From: Flavobacteriales bacterium
Lineage (GTDB): Bacteria; Bacteroidota; Bacteroidia; Flavobacteriales_F; PHOS-HE28
Direction of reading: 5' to 3'
Assembly: GCA_016705545.1 (NCBI GenBank)
Contig: JADIYA010000001.1
Location: 868,001 to 932,000 of the forward strand
Length of the DNA stretch: 64,000 nucleotides
The translations under genes were made by a program, and so were the position numbers. The first letter of the stretch is position 1, and every line of letters begins with the position of its first letter. Shown piece after piece: positions 18,469-28,131 of this stretch. The notes under the pieces are model-generated. The model was not told the origin of the DNA. It made no database searches and was given only the letters and a program-made list of their open reading frames with translations.

Positions 18469-18503
18469 ACAGCCAAGTGGCCGACCTCAAGGCCTTCTCG
18501 AAA

Positions 18504-19493
18504 ATGCCGCCGCGCGTCTCCGTTCTGATGACCTTGTACAACAAGGCCACGTACGTGGAGGAGGCCGTGAAGAGCGTGCTCGCCAGCAGCTACTCCGACT
18601 TCGAGTTGCTGGTGTTGGACGATGCCAGCACAGACCACGGCGCCGATCTGGTCCGTGCCATCAGCGATCCGCGCATTCGTTTAGTGGAGAGCGCAACTAA
18701 CCTCGGTCGCGCACGCAACGCGAACCGCGGCTTTGCCGAATCGAAAGGCGAGTACGTGGCCATCCTCGATGCGGACGATACGATGCATGCGGATCGGCTG
18801 GCCAAGCAGGTGGCTTACATGGATGCGCATCCTCACCTTAGTGCTTGCGGCACCGCGGCGCAACTGATTGGCGAACGCGATCGCGTAGTGGCCTGGCCGA
18901 CCCGAGATGAAGAGGCGCGGGGCCTGATGCTGTTCGAAGATCCCTTGCTCTATGGTTCGGCTATGTTCCGCCGGAGCATAATCGTGACGCATGGCCTTCA
19001 ATGCCCGGAGGATTGGCGAGGTCCGGGCATGGATTACCTTTTTCTGCTCCGGGTCGCGGCAGTAGCGGAAGTGGCGAATCTTCCTGAGGCGCTCACCAAT
19101 TATCGCATCGGGGCGAACAACTACCGTCACGGGCGAAACGGACTGGCCGATGCGGAGCGGATTGCCACGGAGGCTTTGCGGTTCTTCGGTTTGAAGGCCA
19201 ATCCGCACGAGTTGCGATCGCACCTGGTGCTGTTGCGGAGGCTCGGTCCTCCGGAGACCGTCGCCGAAGTTCGGTCGTTGAATGCGTGGGTGGCACGGCT
19301 CCTTGCCTTCAATCGTGAAGCGCTGGCTTTCCCGACTGCCGTATTCGAATCCCGCTTGCGTGCCGAACTCGATCACATCTTCTGCCTTCTCGCCGACCGT
19401 GACCCTCGACTTGCCCGCAAGCATGCGCGTCTTTCCGGCGGATGGAACCTGGGCCGATTGCGCTATTACCTGGCGACATGCTGGCGCGCCTGA
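18504..19493 (+). CDS. family 2 glycosyltransferase
   Basis: The protein has 329 residues. RVSVLMTLYNKATYVEEAV is the GT-A nucleotide-sugar start, LLVLDDASTD and AILDADDTMHADR carry the acidic/DxD metal site, and GPGMDYLFLLR is the acceptor-side acidic motif. It transfers a sugar from a nucleotide donor, probably in the cytoplasm; the acceptor is unknown. I chose the ATG at 18504 because the family motif begins four residues later. It lies 35 nt after one T9SS cargo gene and 54 nt before its paralog. Confidence 0.9.
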   Translation: MPPRVSVLMTLYNKATYVEEAVKSVLASSYSDFELLVLDDASTDHGADLVRAISDPRIRLVESATNLGRARNANRGFAESKGEYVAILDADDTMHADRLAKQVAYMDAHPHLSACGTAAQLIGERDRVVAWPTRDEEARGLMLFEDPLLYGSAMFRRSIIVTHGLQCPEDWRGPGMDYLFLLRVAAVAEVANLPEALTNYRIGANNYRHGRNGLADAERIATEALRFFGLKANPHELRSHLVLLRRLGPPETVAEVRSLNAWVARLLAFNREALAFPTAVFESRLRAELDHIFCLLADRDPRLARKHARLSGGWNLGRLRYYLATCWRA

Positions 19494-19547
19494 GTGAAGG
19501 CGCGGGTCTGTTTCATTCCACTACCTTGCCTTCGCAACAACCCGCTC

Positions 19548-21323
19548 ATGCTTCACATTGCCCCCTTGCGCTCCCTGCTGCCTTTCGCACTCCTCTTCGC
19601 GCTTGCTTCGGCCAAGGCCCAATGCCCGGGCTGCGCACCCGACCTGAGCTGCACCATCTCTCCAGCCTTCCCGACGCTTTGTCCAGAGACCGCGCCTGAC
19701 GCGACCGTCGGTGTATTCTACGAACAGGATTTCACATTCTGGATGCCCGCCAACTTCACTGACCCGGGCTCCGGTTTCGATGTGACCCTCCTCCAACTGA
19801 CGGTCACCGGCGTCTCTGGCCTTCCTTTCGGATTGAGCTTCACAACGAACTCGCCCGATGGCGTGTATTACCCGCAGGACAATGAGTTCGGCTGCGCGCG
19901 CATCTGCGGCACACCATTCGGCGCCGGTGAATTCCCCATTACAGTGAGCGTTGTGGCCCAGGTCACCGCCAGCGGCATCACCCTCGATGTGCCGACTTCC
20001 TTCCCGATCACACTCACCGTCCTGTCGGGGTCGGGCGGTAATACGAGCTTCAGCTTCGCGCCCACCTCCGGTTGCGGCTCGGTCACGGCGAACTTCCAAG
20101 CACTGATCGATGGCAGTCCCTCTCCCACCGCTTATGCCTGGGACTTCGGCAATGGCAGTACCAGCACGTTGGCTCAACCGCCCGCTCAGACCTTTTCTCC
20201 GGACGGCACTTATCAAGTAACCCTGCAAACCACGATCGGCGGCTACGTGCTGCAAACCGTGACCCTCACGGGCGTGAACGGCAACTGGTGCGGCGATGTC
20301 GAAGAACCGGATCTGCCGATCATCGGCTGTAGCGGCACACCCGACCCCTATTTCGTGCTCACCAACGCCGGCGGCGGTGCCTATACCTCAAGCGCATTCA
20401 CCGATGTATCCACCGGGCAGTGGACCAATCTCGGGTTGTTGCTCGATAACCCTCCATACTCCATCTCCTTTTACGACGAGGACGTGATCAGTGGCGATGA
20501 TCTCTTGGGCACTTACAACATTCCGCTCTCCAGTGAAGGAACGTACTTCCTCAATGTGGCCGGTGGCACTACGGGCAGCATGGAAATCACCAATGAACCA
20601 CAGCAGGTGTTCAATGACACGGCTGCGATCGTGGTGTATCCGCTGCCCAGTGTCGTGCTTGTTGAGAATGGAACCACGAGCGAGTTGTGCGCCACAGACC
20701 TGACACTCACGTCCTTCACTTGGCTCCTTGATGGCCAAGTGGTGGCCAATGAGACCGGCCCGTGCTTACTTCCCAGCGGACCCGGCGTTTGGCAGGTAGT
20801 CGGCTTCAATGGCTTCGGCTGCTCCGACACGAGCAATGCGATTGTGGTGTGCCCTGTGTTCAGCATCGCGCAGAACGGCAACGTCCTCTTCGTGCCCAGT
20901 GGCTATGTGAGCTATGCCTGGACATTCAACGGCGCCTCCATCGGGGAAAACACCGCATTCGTGTTCCTGCAGGGCGATGGTTCGTACGGGGTTACCGTGG
21001 ATGCCGGCAATGGTTGCATCATCACGCTGTCCTTCTTGTGGGATACGACGAACATGCCGGATGCCGAAGCAGAAGCCGTACGCATGGAGGTGTTCCCTGT
21101 GCCGAGCGATGGGCTTTTCAATGTGGTGGCCGATGGTCTCCGATCGCCATGGGTGAGCATTGAGGTGCTCGATCTTTCGGGCAGGCTCCTGCACACCGAC
21201 CGGGCACAAGTCGTGCAGGGCCGGCTGCAAGCTGCGCTCGCGCTCCGCTTGGCTGCTGGCACCTACAGCATCCGCATCGTCGATGGCGACCGGATACTGG
21301 CCCGGCGCGCGGTGGCCCGGTGA
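19548..21323 (+). CDS. secreted T9SS cargo, paralog of the protein at 16906
   Basis: The protein has 591 residues. A signal peptide (LLFALASAKAQ) is followed by the same domain order as the 16906 protein: Ig-like (ATVGVFYEQDFTFWMPANF), PKD (AYAWDFGNGSTSTLAQPP), C2-like (TPDPYFVLTNAGGG, ISFYDEDVISGDDLLGTY), an extra Ig-like stretch (SGYVSYAWTFNGASIGENTA) and a type-A sorting domain (MEVFPVPSDGLFNVV ... GTYSIRIVDGDRI). The two probably arose by duplication around the glycosyltransferase gene. TACCTTGC at 19522-19529 is a possible -7 element. Confidence 0.75.
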   Translation: MLHIAPLRSLLPFALLFALASAKAQCPGCAPDLSCTISPAFPTLCPETAPDATVGVFYEQDFTFWMPANFTDPGSGFDVTLLQLTVTGVSGLPFGLSFTTNSPDGVYYPQDNEFGCARICGTPFGAGEFPITVSVVAQVTASGITLDVPTSFPITLTVLSGSGGNTSFSFAPTSGCGSVTANFQALIDGSPSPTAYAWDFGNGSTSTLAQPPAQTFSPDGTYQVTLQTTIGGYVLQTVTLTGVNGNWCGDVEEPDLPIIGCSGTPDPYFVLTNAGGGAYTSSAFTDVSTGQWTNLGLLLDNPPYSISFYDEDVISGDDLLGTYNIPLSSEGTYFLNVAGGTTGSMEITNEPQQVFNDTAAIVVYPLPSVVLVENGTTSELCATDLTLTSFTWLLDGQVVANETGPCLLPSGPGVWQVVGFNGFGCSDTSNAIVVCPVFSIAQNGNVLFVPSGYVSYAWTFNGASIGENTAFVFLQGDGSYGVTVDAGNGCIITLSFLWDTTNMPDAEAEAVRMEVFPVPSDGLFNVVADGLRSPWVSIEVLDLSGRLLHTDRAQVVQGRLQAALALRLAAGTYSIRIVDGDRILARRAVAR

Positions 21324-21416
21324 TTATCATGCGCTCAGAAACGGGGCGAACCCCCATGTCGCGGGCGTAGCTTTGCTCCGCAACAAGGTTCGCCACTGGG
21401 CGTTTCCCGTGCACCG

Positions 21417-24400
21417 ATGCAAAGCGACTACCAACTGCTCATCGCCAAGCTCGATGCCTTCATCCGGAAGTACTACAAGGACCGGCTGATTCGCGGCGCG
21501 CTATACGCCACCGGGCTCTTGGCAAGCCTCTTCCTAGCAACGGCCCTGCTTGAACACCTGGGCCATTTCGGCACTTCACTCCGCACCTTGCTGTTCTGGG
21601 GCTTCGTGCTAAGCATGGGCTTGGTGCTGGGTCGATTCGTGGTGCAGCCTTTGGTGATGCTCATGCGGCTCGGGCCCATCATCTCGCATGAAGAGGCCGC
21701 TCGAATCATCGGCTCGCACTTCAACGACGTGCGCGACAAGCTGCTGAACACCCTTCAGCTCCATGACCTAGCCGCCGCCCTGCCGAATCGTCGCGAGCTC
21801 ATCGAGGCCGCCATCGCGCAGCGCAGCCGCGAATTGGGGCCCGTGAGCTTCGTACGCGCAATCGACCTCCGGCGCAACCGCCGGTACTTACGCTATGCGG
21901 CTCCCCCGCTTGCCCTGCTGCTCTTGCTGCTGTTTGCCGCACCGAGCATCATTACCGGGCCCGCGCACCGAATACTCCGCCACGGAAGCGAGTTCCTCCC
22001 AGAGGCACCCTTCCGGTTCGTCCTGCTCAATGATTCACTGACGGTAGCCGAAGACAAGGATTTCGAATTGCTGTTAGGCATGGAGGGGGACCCGCTTCCA
22101 AGCCGGGTTGAAGTCGAAGCCAACGGCGCTGCCATCCCTATGATCCAGCAATCTGCGGGGCGATTCTCCTATCGTTTCCGCGCAGTGCGTAGCCGTATCG
22201 TGTTCAGCTTCCTGGCAGATGGGTTCAAGAGCCGGGAATACACCTTGACACCAGAGCCGGCTCCTCTGGTCATCGGTCTTAGCGCAAGCCTTCAGTACCC
22301 CGCTTACCTCGGCCTCTCGAACGCCGAGGAACGCCTAGCCGGGGACATGACCGTACCCGCCGGCACGCGTATCACTTGGCTTGCCACCGCACAAAGCGCC
22401 GATGCGCTGCACATGGAATTCGATGACACCACGCTCGTCTCTGCACCCCTGCCGACCGAGTCGGGCCAAGCCCTTTTCAGCATGACACGGCGAATGATGC
22501 AAAGCCGCTCATTCGTATTGCGGCCCCTGCTCGATGCACGTCACGGCACTGAACCCATGAGGCATAGGATTGAGGTGGTGCCGGACCTCTATCCGACTAT
22601 CACCGTGCAGTCCACTCAGGATTCGTCGGCCTTGCGGCGATTGTACTTCAGCGGCGAAGCTGGCGACGACCACGGCCTAAGGAAACTGCTCTTCCATTAT
22701 CGTTTCGTCACAGGTGGCGATAGTGTTCCTGCGGAGAACCGACAGGGCAGCATTGCAATCGCCATCGACTCGCGCAGTGTGCGGCAGGCCTACTTCCATA
22801 CCTGGGACCTGTATGACCTGAGCCTTTTGCCCGGCGATCGCATCGAACATTGGTTCGAAGTATGGGATAATGACGGCGTGAATGGCAGCAAGAGCACCCG
22901 AACACCAGTGCAGACCTTTGCTGCACCAACTCTTAACGAGCTTTCCGATCGCCAAGAAGCCCGAAGCGAGGAGAGCAAGGAGCGGTTGCGCGAGAGCATC
23001 AGCGAGGCGCAGGACCTTCAGCAGGAACTGGACAAGCTGCGGCGCGACCTCTTGGAGAAGAAAGAGGCGGATTGGCAGGACAAGAATCGGCTGCAGCAGG
23101 TCGTTGAGCGTCAGAAGCTCCTTGAGCAGCGCATCGAGAAATCGGTGGAGCAGATGCGCCAGAGCCAGCGGGAAAGCCGTGAATTCAGTCCGCTTGACGA
23201 GCGGCTTCTGGAGAAGCAGGAGCGCATCCAGGAGCTTTTCGAGAATGTGCTCAGCGAAGAAATGAAAGAGCTCTACCGTAAGGTGGATGAGCTCATGCAG
23301 AAGCTGGACAAGGACCAGCTTCAAGAGCAGTTGCGTGAGATGAAGCTGGGCCAAGAAGATATCGAGAAGGAGCTCGACAGGGCCTTGGAGCTGTTCAAGC
23401 GCATGGAGGTGGAGCAACAGGCCGAGGACATCACCAAGCGACTACAGGAACTTGCCGAGAAACAAGAGAAACTCAGCGAAGAGACCAAGGAGGAGAAACG
23501 CCCCGATGACGAACTGAAGCGTGAGCAAGAATCGTTGAACCATGAATTCAAGGAGCTGCGCAAGGACATGGACCAGCTCTCTGAGAAGAACAAGGACCTC
23601 GAGCAGCCGATGAACCTGCCCGATACCGAAGCACTTGAACAAGAAATCCAGGATCAGCAGCAGCGCAGCTCCGAGGACCTGGATCGAAAGCAGAAACAGA
23701 AGGCCTCCAGCGGACAGAAGGGCGCGGCAGAGAAGATGGAACAGCTTGCGCACCAGATGGAGAGCGCCATGCAGGGGGGCGCACAAGAACAGCAAGAGGA
23801 GGACATGGACGCTCTAAGGCAGCTGCTCGAGAACATCCTCCACCTGAGCTTCGGCCAAGAAGGACTCATGGCTGATTTGACGGCGACCAATATCCGTGAC
23901 CCTCGTTGGGTGGGGCATGGCCGCATGCAGCGCAAGCTTCGGGACGACGCCAAGGTCATCGAGGATTCACTCTTCGCTCTAAGCAAGCGCGTGCCCCAGA
24001 TCCAAAGCACGGTGAACAAGGAGATGAATGCGGTGAACGACAACATGGATGAGGCTCGACGGCTGATTGGTGAAGCTCGCGCCAACGAGCGATTCAAGCC
24101 GAGCGCGGCCGACAAGCAGCAACGCGCCATGACTTCCCTGAATAACCTGGCCCTATTGCTTGATGAGGCGCTCCAGCAAATGATGCAACAGATGAATGCT
24201 CAGAGCAAGCCGGGGAGTGGTAGCTGCGACAAGCCGGGGAAGAATCCAAGCGGGCAAAGCGGCAAGAAGCCAAGCCTGTCCAAAGCACGGGCTCAACAAC
24301 AAGCCATGCAGAAGCAGCTCGAAGAAATGCGGAAGGCCATGGAGCAGGGCAAGAAGCCCGGCGACCAGCGCGGTAAAGGAAGCCCCGGCTTACCGGGCAT

Positions 24401-24827
24401 GAGCCAACAACTCGCGAATCTCGCCGCTCAGCAAGCAGCCATACGCAAGGAAATGCAGCGCATCGCCCAAGACCTCAATAAGGACGGCAGCGGGACTGGA
24501 AACGAGCTGAACAAGCTGGCTCAACAGATGGAGCAGCAAGAAAAGGACATCGTGAATAAGAGCATCACGCCCGAGACGATGCGGCGCCAACAGGATCTCC
24601 TCGTACGCCTCCTTGAGCACGAGAAGGCCGAGCGAGAAAGAGAGCTCGACCAGAAGCGGACGAGCAATGAAGGTCGCGATGCACCGCCTCCGGATCCTGC
24701 GCGTGCATTCGAGCACCAGCTGCTTAAGGCTCGTGAGGCCGAACTGCTGAGAACAGTCCCTCCGGGGCTCAAGCCATATTACCGGGATCGCGTGAATGCC
24801 TATTTCGGTACCTTTGACCGACCCTGA
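21417..24827 (+). CDS. DUF4175-family membrane protein with long coiled coil
   Basis: The protein has 1136 residues. Two membrane helices lie at about 25-45 and 58-80, and a third at about 160-178 (PPLALLLLLLFAAPS). A beta-rich extracytoplasmic region of about 300 residues follows, then from about 500 a very long Glu/Lys/Gln-rich coiled coil, with Gln/Met-rich and Gly/Lys-rich linkers near 950-1010. This is the DUF4175 architecture of Bacteroidota, of unknown function. TAGCTTTG near 21368-21375 is a good -7 element. The next gene starts 5 nt after it. Confidence 0.88.
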   Translation: MQSDYQLLIAKLDAFIRKYYKDRLIRGALYATGLLASLFLATALLEHLGHFGTSLRTLLFWGFVLSMGLVLGRFVVQPLVMLMRLGPIISHEEAARIIGSHFNDVRDKLLNTLQLHDLAAALPNRRELIEAAIAQRSRELGPVSFVRAIDLRRNRRYLRYAAPPLALLLLLLFAAPSIITGPAHRILRHGSEFLPEAPFRFVLLNDSLTVAEDKDFELLLGMEGDPLPSRVEVEANGAAIPMIQQSAGRFSYRFRAVRSRIVFSFLADGFKSREYTLTPEPAPLVIGLSASLQYPAYLGLSNAEERLAGDMTVPAGTRITWLATAQSADALHMEFDDTTLVSAPLPTESGQALFSMTRRMMQSRSFVLRPLLDARHGTEPMRHRIEVVPDLYPTITVQSTQDSSALRRLYFSGEAGDDHGLRKLLFHYRFVTGGDSVPAENRQGSIAIAIDSRSVRQAYFHTWDLYDLSLLPGDRIEHWFEVWDNDGVNGSKSTRTPVQTFAAPTLNELSDRQEARSEESKERLRESISEAQDLQQELDKLRRDLLEKKEADWQDKNRLQQVVERQKLLEQRIEKSVEQMRQSQRESREFSPLDERLLEKQERIQELFENVLSEEMKELYRKVDELMQKLDKDQLQEQLREMKLGQEDIEKELDRALELFKRMEVEQQAEDITKRLQELAEKQEKLSEETKEEKRPDDELKREQESLNHEFKELRKDMDQLSEKNKDLEQPMNLPDTEALEQEIQDQQQRSSEDLDRKQKQKASSGQKGAAEKMEQLAHQMESAMQGGAQEQQEEDMDALRQLLENILHLSFGQEGLMADLTATNIRDPRWVGHGRMQRKLRDDAKVIEDSLFALSKRVPQIQSTVNKEMNAVNDNMDEARRLIGEARANERFKPSAADKQQRAMTSLNNLALLLDEALQQMMQQMNAQSKPGSGSCDKPGKNPSGQSGKKPSLSKARAQQQAMQKQLEEMRKAMEQGKKPGDQRGKGSPGLPGMSQQLANLAAQQAAIRKEMQRIAQDLNKDGSGTGNELNKLAQQMEQQEKDIVNKSITPETMRRQQDLLVRLLEHEKAERERELDQKRTSNEGRDAPPPDPARAFEHQLLKAREAELLRTVPPGLKPYYRDRVNAYFGTFDRP

Positions 24828-24832
24828 ACCGC

Positions 24833-25270
24833 ATGCCCGCACTCACCGAAGCTCTGGCCTTCACCGAGCGCATCGAATTTCCCGCTAAGGCAGAGAATAT
24901 CGCCGTGGCGGAAAGGCTCATTGACGAGGCCTGCTCCCGCTACAATGTGCATGAGAGCCTTTATGGCAACATACTCATTGCGCTAACCGAAGCCGTGAAC
25001 AATGCCATTCACCACGGCAATGGATTAGACCCTTCCAAGATTGTCTCCCTCGGTTATGAGGCCCGAGAGAACCAGTTGGTCTTCGTCGTCTCAGACCAAG
25101 GCCCTGGTTTCGACCACCTGAACCTTCCGGATCCGACCGATCCTCAGAATCTCGAGAGGCCACATGGTCGAGGCGTCTTTCTGATGCGAGCGCTGGCTGA
25201 TGAGGTCGAGTTTTCAGACAATGGCGCTACTGCTGCGCTTGCGTTCAGCCTCATCCCGCGGAAGGAGTAG
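24833..25270 (+). CDS. RsbW-like ATP-binding protein (anti-sigma kinase type)
   Basis: This 145-residue GHKL ATPase has ALTEAVNNAIHHGN (N-box), VSDQGPGFDHL (G1) and HGRGVFLMRALADEVEF (G2). That is the layout of RsbW/SpoIIAB serine kinases, which phosphorylate anti-sigma antagonists; no partner gene is nearby. It is packed between the DUF4175 gene and ybeY (7-nt gap). Confidence 0.88.
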   Translation: MPALTEALAFTERIEFPAKAENIAVAERLIDEACSRYNVHESLYGNILIALTEAVNNAIHHGNGLDPSKIVSLGYEARENQLVFVVSDQGPGFDHLNLPDPTDPQNLERPHGRGVFLMRALADEVEFSDNGATAALAFSLIPRKE

Positions 25271-25277
25271 CCCCGTA

Positions 25278-25694
25278 ATGGGCCACGTTGAGTTCCTGGC
25301 GCGCGGCGTTCCCAATATTTTCCGGGAACGCGCCCGGCTGCGCGATTGGCTGTTGCGCGTAGCCCATGAGCACGGCCAGGACATCCTGGAGCTGTCCTAC
25401 GTGCTCTTATCCGACGAAGCCCTGATAGAATATAACCGTCGCTTCTTGGGCCACGACGACTATACTGATGTAATCACTTTCGACTTGAGCAAAGGGGTTG
25501 GAATTAGCGGCGAGGTGCTCATGAGCCTGCCGCGCATCCGTGAGAACGCCCAGGTGTACCGCGTTCCGCAACAACGCGAACTGAGACGCGTGATGGTACA
25601 TGGCCTGCTTCATCTCCTTGGACATTCGGACAAGAAGCCCTCGGAACGTAAAGCCATGTCCGCGTCAGAAGACGCCTGCTTACGGCTGTACTAG
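25278..25694 (+). CDS. ybeY: endoribonuclease YbeY (16S rRNA maturation)
   Basis: The protein has 138 residues. The zinc site is VHGLLHLLGHSD, matching H-x3-H-x5-H. LSDEALIEYNRRFLGHDDYTDVITFD is the other family block. YbeY takes part in 16S rRNA 3'-end processing and ribosome quality control. I chose the ATG at 25278; an upstream in-frame start would overlap the ATPase gene. Confidence 0.95.
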   Translation: MGHVEFLARGVPNIFRERARLRDWLLRVAHEHGQDILELSYVLLSDEALIEYNRRFLGHDDYTDVITFDLSKGVGISGEVLMSLPRIRENAQVYRVPQQRELRRVMVHGLLHLLGHSDKKPSERKAMSASEDACLRLY

Positions 25695-25704
25695 AATCCT
25701 GCGT

Positions 25705-26088
25705 TCAGCGCTTCGCCTTTCGCTCCTCCACAATAGCGCTGGCATTCTTGCGCACCATCTCAGCTTTCGCCGTGACCTCGGTCCACTGAGAAGCGGCGCT
25801 TGGGTCATTAACCGTAGTCAGCATGCCCTCTACTTGCAAGAGCACTTGCTCCATGCGAGCTTTCAATGCGGTTTGCTCTGCGGTTGCCTTCGTTGCGTCC
25901 GGGCCAATCTCTCTCCCCAAATGAGCGAGCTCACGGCTTAGGGTGCCGTAAGCTTCTTTAAGCCCCGCGCTAATGCTCGCGACCTCTGCGGTTGAGTTGG
26001 GCTGCTTTGAGTCAAGTGGCGCTTGCTGCTGAGCTTGAGCTCCAATTGCAAGAAATGCGAGCGCGACGGTGGCAAGGAGATTCTTCAT
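25705..26088 (-). CDS. small secreted helical protein, unknown
   Basis: The protein has 127 residues: signal peptide VALAFLAIGAQAQ, a Gln/Pro-rich linker, then a helical region (ISAGLKEAYGTLSRELAHLG, VLLQVEGMLTTVNDP). I do not recognise a family. It lies on the opposite strand between ybeY and mnmG, convergent with ybeY (10-nt gap) and divergent from mnmG. Confidence 0.65.
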   Translation of the reverse strand: MKNLLATVALAFLAIGAQAQQQAPLDSKQPNSTAEVASISAGLKEAYGTLSRELAHLGREIGPDATKATAEQTALKARMEQVLLQVEGMLTTVNDPSAASQWTEVTAKAEMVRKNASAIVEERKAKR

Positions 26089-26238
26089 GGATTCTGGGTT
26101 GGGGCGTGAAGTTCTAGTTTTTCGACGGTTGAACCACCATTAGACGCGCGAATCTTGAATAATGGTTGCCTCGGTTGCCAATAGAGCCACTTGCTCCGCC
26201 TTTCTTTGCCTATTGGGCCGGTCTAAGCGCTTCCGTTA

Positions 26239-28122
26239 ATGAACCTCGATTATGATTTGATTGTCGTGGGTGGTGGCCATGCCGGCTGCGAAGCCGCCGC
26301 TGCTGCTGCAAACCTAGGGTCGCACGTACTTCTCATTACGATGAATATGGGGGTTATCGGCCAAATGAGCTGCAATCCAGCCATGGGCGGAATCGCTAAG
26401 GGACAGATAGTCAGGGAGATAGATGCAATTGGTGGCTATAGCGGAATCATTAGCGACAAGAGCGCAGTACAATTCCGGATGCTCAACCGCAGTAAGGGTC
26501 CGGCCATGTGGAGCCCTCGGACTCAAAACGATCGCGTACGATTCGCCTGGGAGTGGAGGAAGACGCTAGAGAGCTTGCCAAACATTCATATTCTTCAGGA
26601 CACGGTGCTCCGTCTGCTAACCACGGACACCGATGCGCTTCGGATTGAGGGTGTGGTCACAGGATTGGGGTCCGCAATCCGTGCCCGTGCGGTTGTGCTT
26701 ACTAGTGGCACTTTCATGAATGCGGTAATGCACATCGGCGACAAACAGCTGGGTGGAGGGCGTGCAGGCGAGACAGCCAGCCATGGTATTACAGAACAGC
26801 TTCGTGGATTGGGCTTCAGATCTGGCAGGATGAAGACCGGCACACCTCCGCGGGTTGATGGTCGCAGCGTGGATTATGGACAACTAGAGGAACAACACGG
26901 TGACAATGAGCCGACCAAATTCAGCTATTCGCCTACAACTAAACCCCTATCGCAACAGCTGAGCTGCTGGATGACCTATACCAACCCAGAGGTGCATGAT
27001 ATCCTGCGTACGGGATTCGATCGGAGCCCAATGTTCAATGGCAGAATAAGCGGCATTGGCCCCAGATATTGCCCGAGCATAGAGGATAAAATTGATCGAT
27101 TCGCAGATAGAGATCGCCATCAAATATTTCTTGAGCCAGAGGGCTGGGATACTGTTGAGACATACGTCAATGGCTTCAGTACAAGTTTGCCACAAGAGGT
27201 GCAGGTTGAAGCCCTGCGTAAGGTCCCGGGCTTCGCGAATGCTCGTTTCTTCCGCCCTGGCTATGCGGTGGAGTACGACTATTTCCCCCCTACTCAATTG
27301 AATCTCACGTTGGAAACGAGGCTTGTAAAGGGCCTTTATTTCGCGGGACAGATCAATGGAACTACAGGCTACGAAGAGGCTGCGTGCCAAGGCTTGATGG
27401 CCGGCATCAATGCGCATCTTATGCTGAAAGACTCTGGACCGTTTATCCTTAATCGTGATGAAGCCTATATCGGCGTTCTTATTGACGACTTGGTCACCAA
27501 GGGCACCGATGAACCCTATCGCATGTTCACCAGCCGTGCGGAGTTCCGAATTCTTCTGAGGCAGGATAACGCAGATCTCCGACTTACGCCCCGGTCACAT
27601 GCCATTGGCTTGGCAGACGATTCGCGCATGAGGCGCGTAGAAAGAAAGTTGCTTGGAGTCGATGTGCTTACCACAGCATTGCGTCGAGAAAGTGCCGTTC
27701 CGGAATTGGCAAATGAGATGCTTGTTCCACGTGGAACAACGCCGCTTAGGCAGAAAACGAAACTCTACGATTTGTTGCTTCGACCTCAGGTGCGATTTGC
27801 AGACCTTGCACACCTCGTACCCGAGCTCTCTACTATTCTGGAGGGCCTTGAAGACTTGGATTCAGAGATTGTTGAGCAACTAGAGATTGAGGCGAAATAT
27901 GAGGGATATCTGAACCGAGAGCGTGACGTCGCCCAGAAGATTGGGCGGCTTCAGCATCTGCAATTAGAGCCAGACACCGACTACTCTCTCTTTACCTCGC
28001 TATCCTCAGAAGCTCGCCAGAAACTGAATCAGGTCAAGCCCAGCACCATTGCTCAGGCATCCAGGATAAGCGGCGTCTCCCCTGCAGATTTGAATGTGTT
28101 ATTAGTCTATCTAGGTCGATAA
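26239..28122 (+). CDS. mnmG: tRNA uridine-5-carboxymethylaminomethyl modification enzyme MnmG
   Basis: This 627-residue FAD protein works with MnmE to modify wobble U34 of several tRNAs. VVGGGHAGCEAAAAAANLG is the dinucleotide-binding start; NPAMGGIAKGQIVREIDA and RMKTGTPPRVDGRSVD are GidA signatures; GVSPADLNVLLVYL is the conserved C-terminus. It is clearly less GC-rich than the flanks (two lines counted at 47%, one at 58%). A parS-like palindrome at 27722-27739 sits inside the coding region, encoding LVPRGT. Confidence 0.97.
   Translation: MNLDYDLIVVGGGHAGCEAAAAAANLGSHVLLITMNMGVIGQMSCNPAMGGIAKGQIVREIDAIGGYSGIISDKSAVQFRMLNRSKGPAMWSPRTQNDRVRFAWEWRKTLESLPNIHILQDTVLRLLTTDTDALRIEGVVTGLGSAIRARAVVLTSGTFMNAVMHIGDKQLGGGRAGETASHGITEQLRGLGFRSGRMKTGTPPRVDGRSVDYGQLEEQHGDNEPTKFSYSPTTKPLSQQLSCWMTYTNPEVHDILRTGFDRSPMFNGRISGIGPRYCPSIEDKIDRFADRDRHQIFLEPEGWDTVETYVNGFSTSLPQEVQVEALRKVPGFANARFFRPGYAVEYDYFPPTQLNLTLETRLVKGLYFAGQINGTTGYEEAACQGLMAGINAHLMLKDSGPFILNRDEAYIGVLIDDLVTKGTDEPYRMFTSRAEFRILLRQDNADLRLTPRSHAIGLADDSRMRRVERKLLGVDVLTTALRRESAVPELANEMLVPRGTTPLRQKTKLYDLLLRPQVRFADLAHLVPELSTILEGLEDLDSEIVEQLEIEAKYEGYLNRERDVAQKIGRLQHLQLEPDTDYSLFTSLSSEARQKLNQVKPSTIAQASRISGVSPADLNVLLVYLGR
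27722..27739. promoter_or_regulatory. parS-like centromere site 1 (inside mnmG)
   Basis: TTGTTCCACGTGGAACAA is a perfect 18-bp palindrome. Its core TGTTCCACGTGGAACA (27723-27738) equals the ParB-binding parS consensus known in Pseudomonas and differs from the Bacillus-type site at two symmetrical positions. Such sites within or next to gidA are usual near chromosomal origins. No parA or parB gene is in the window. Confidence 0.8.
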
Positions 28123-28131
28123 CCATCACCC

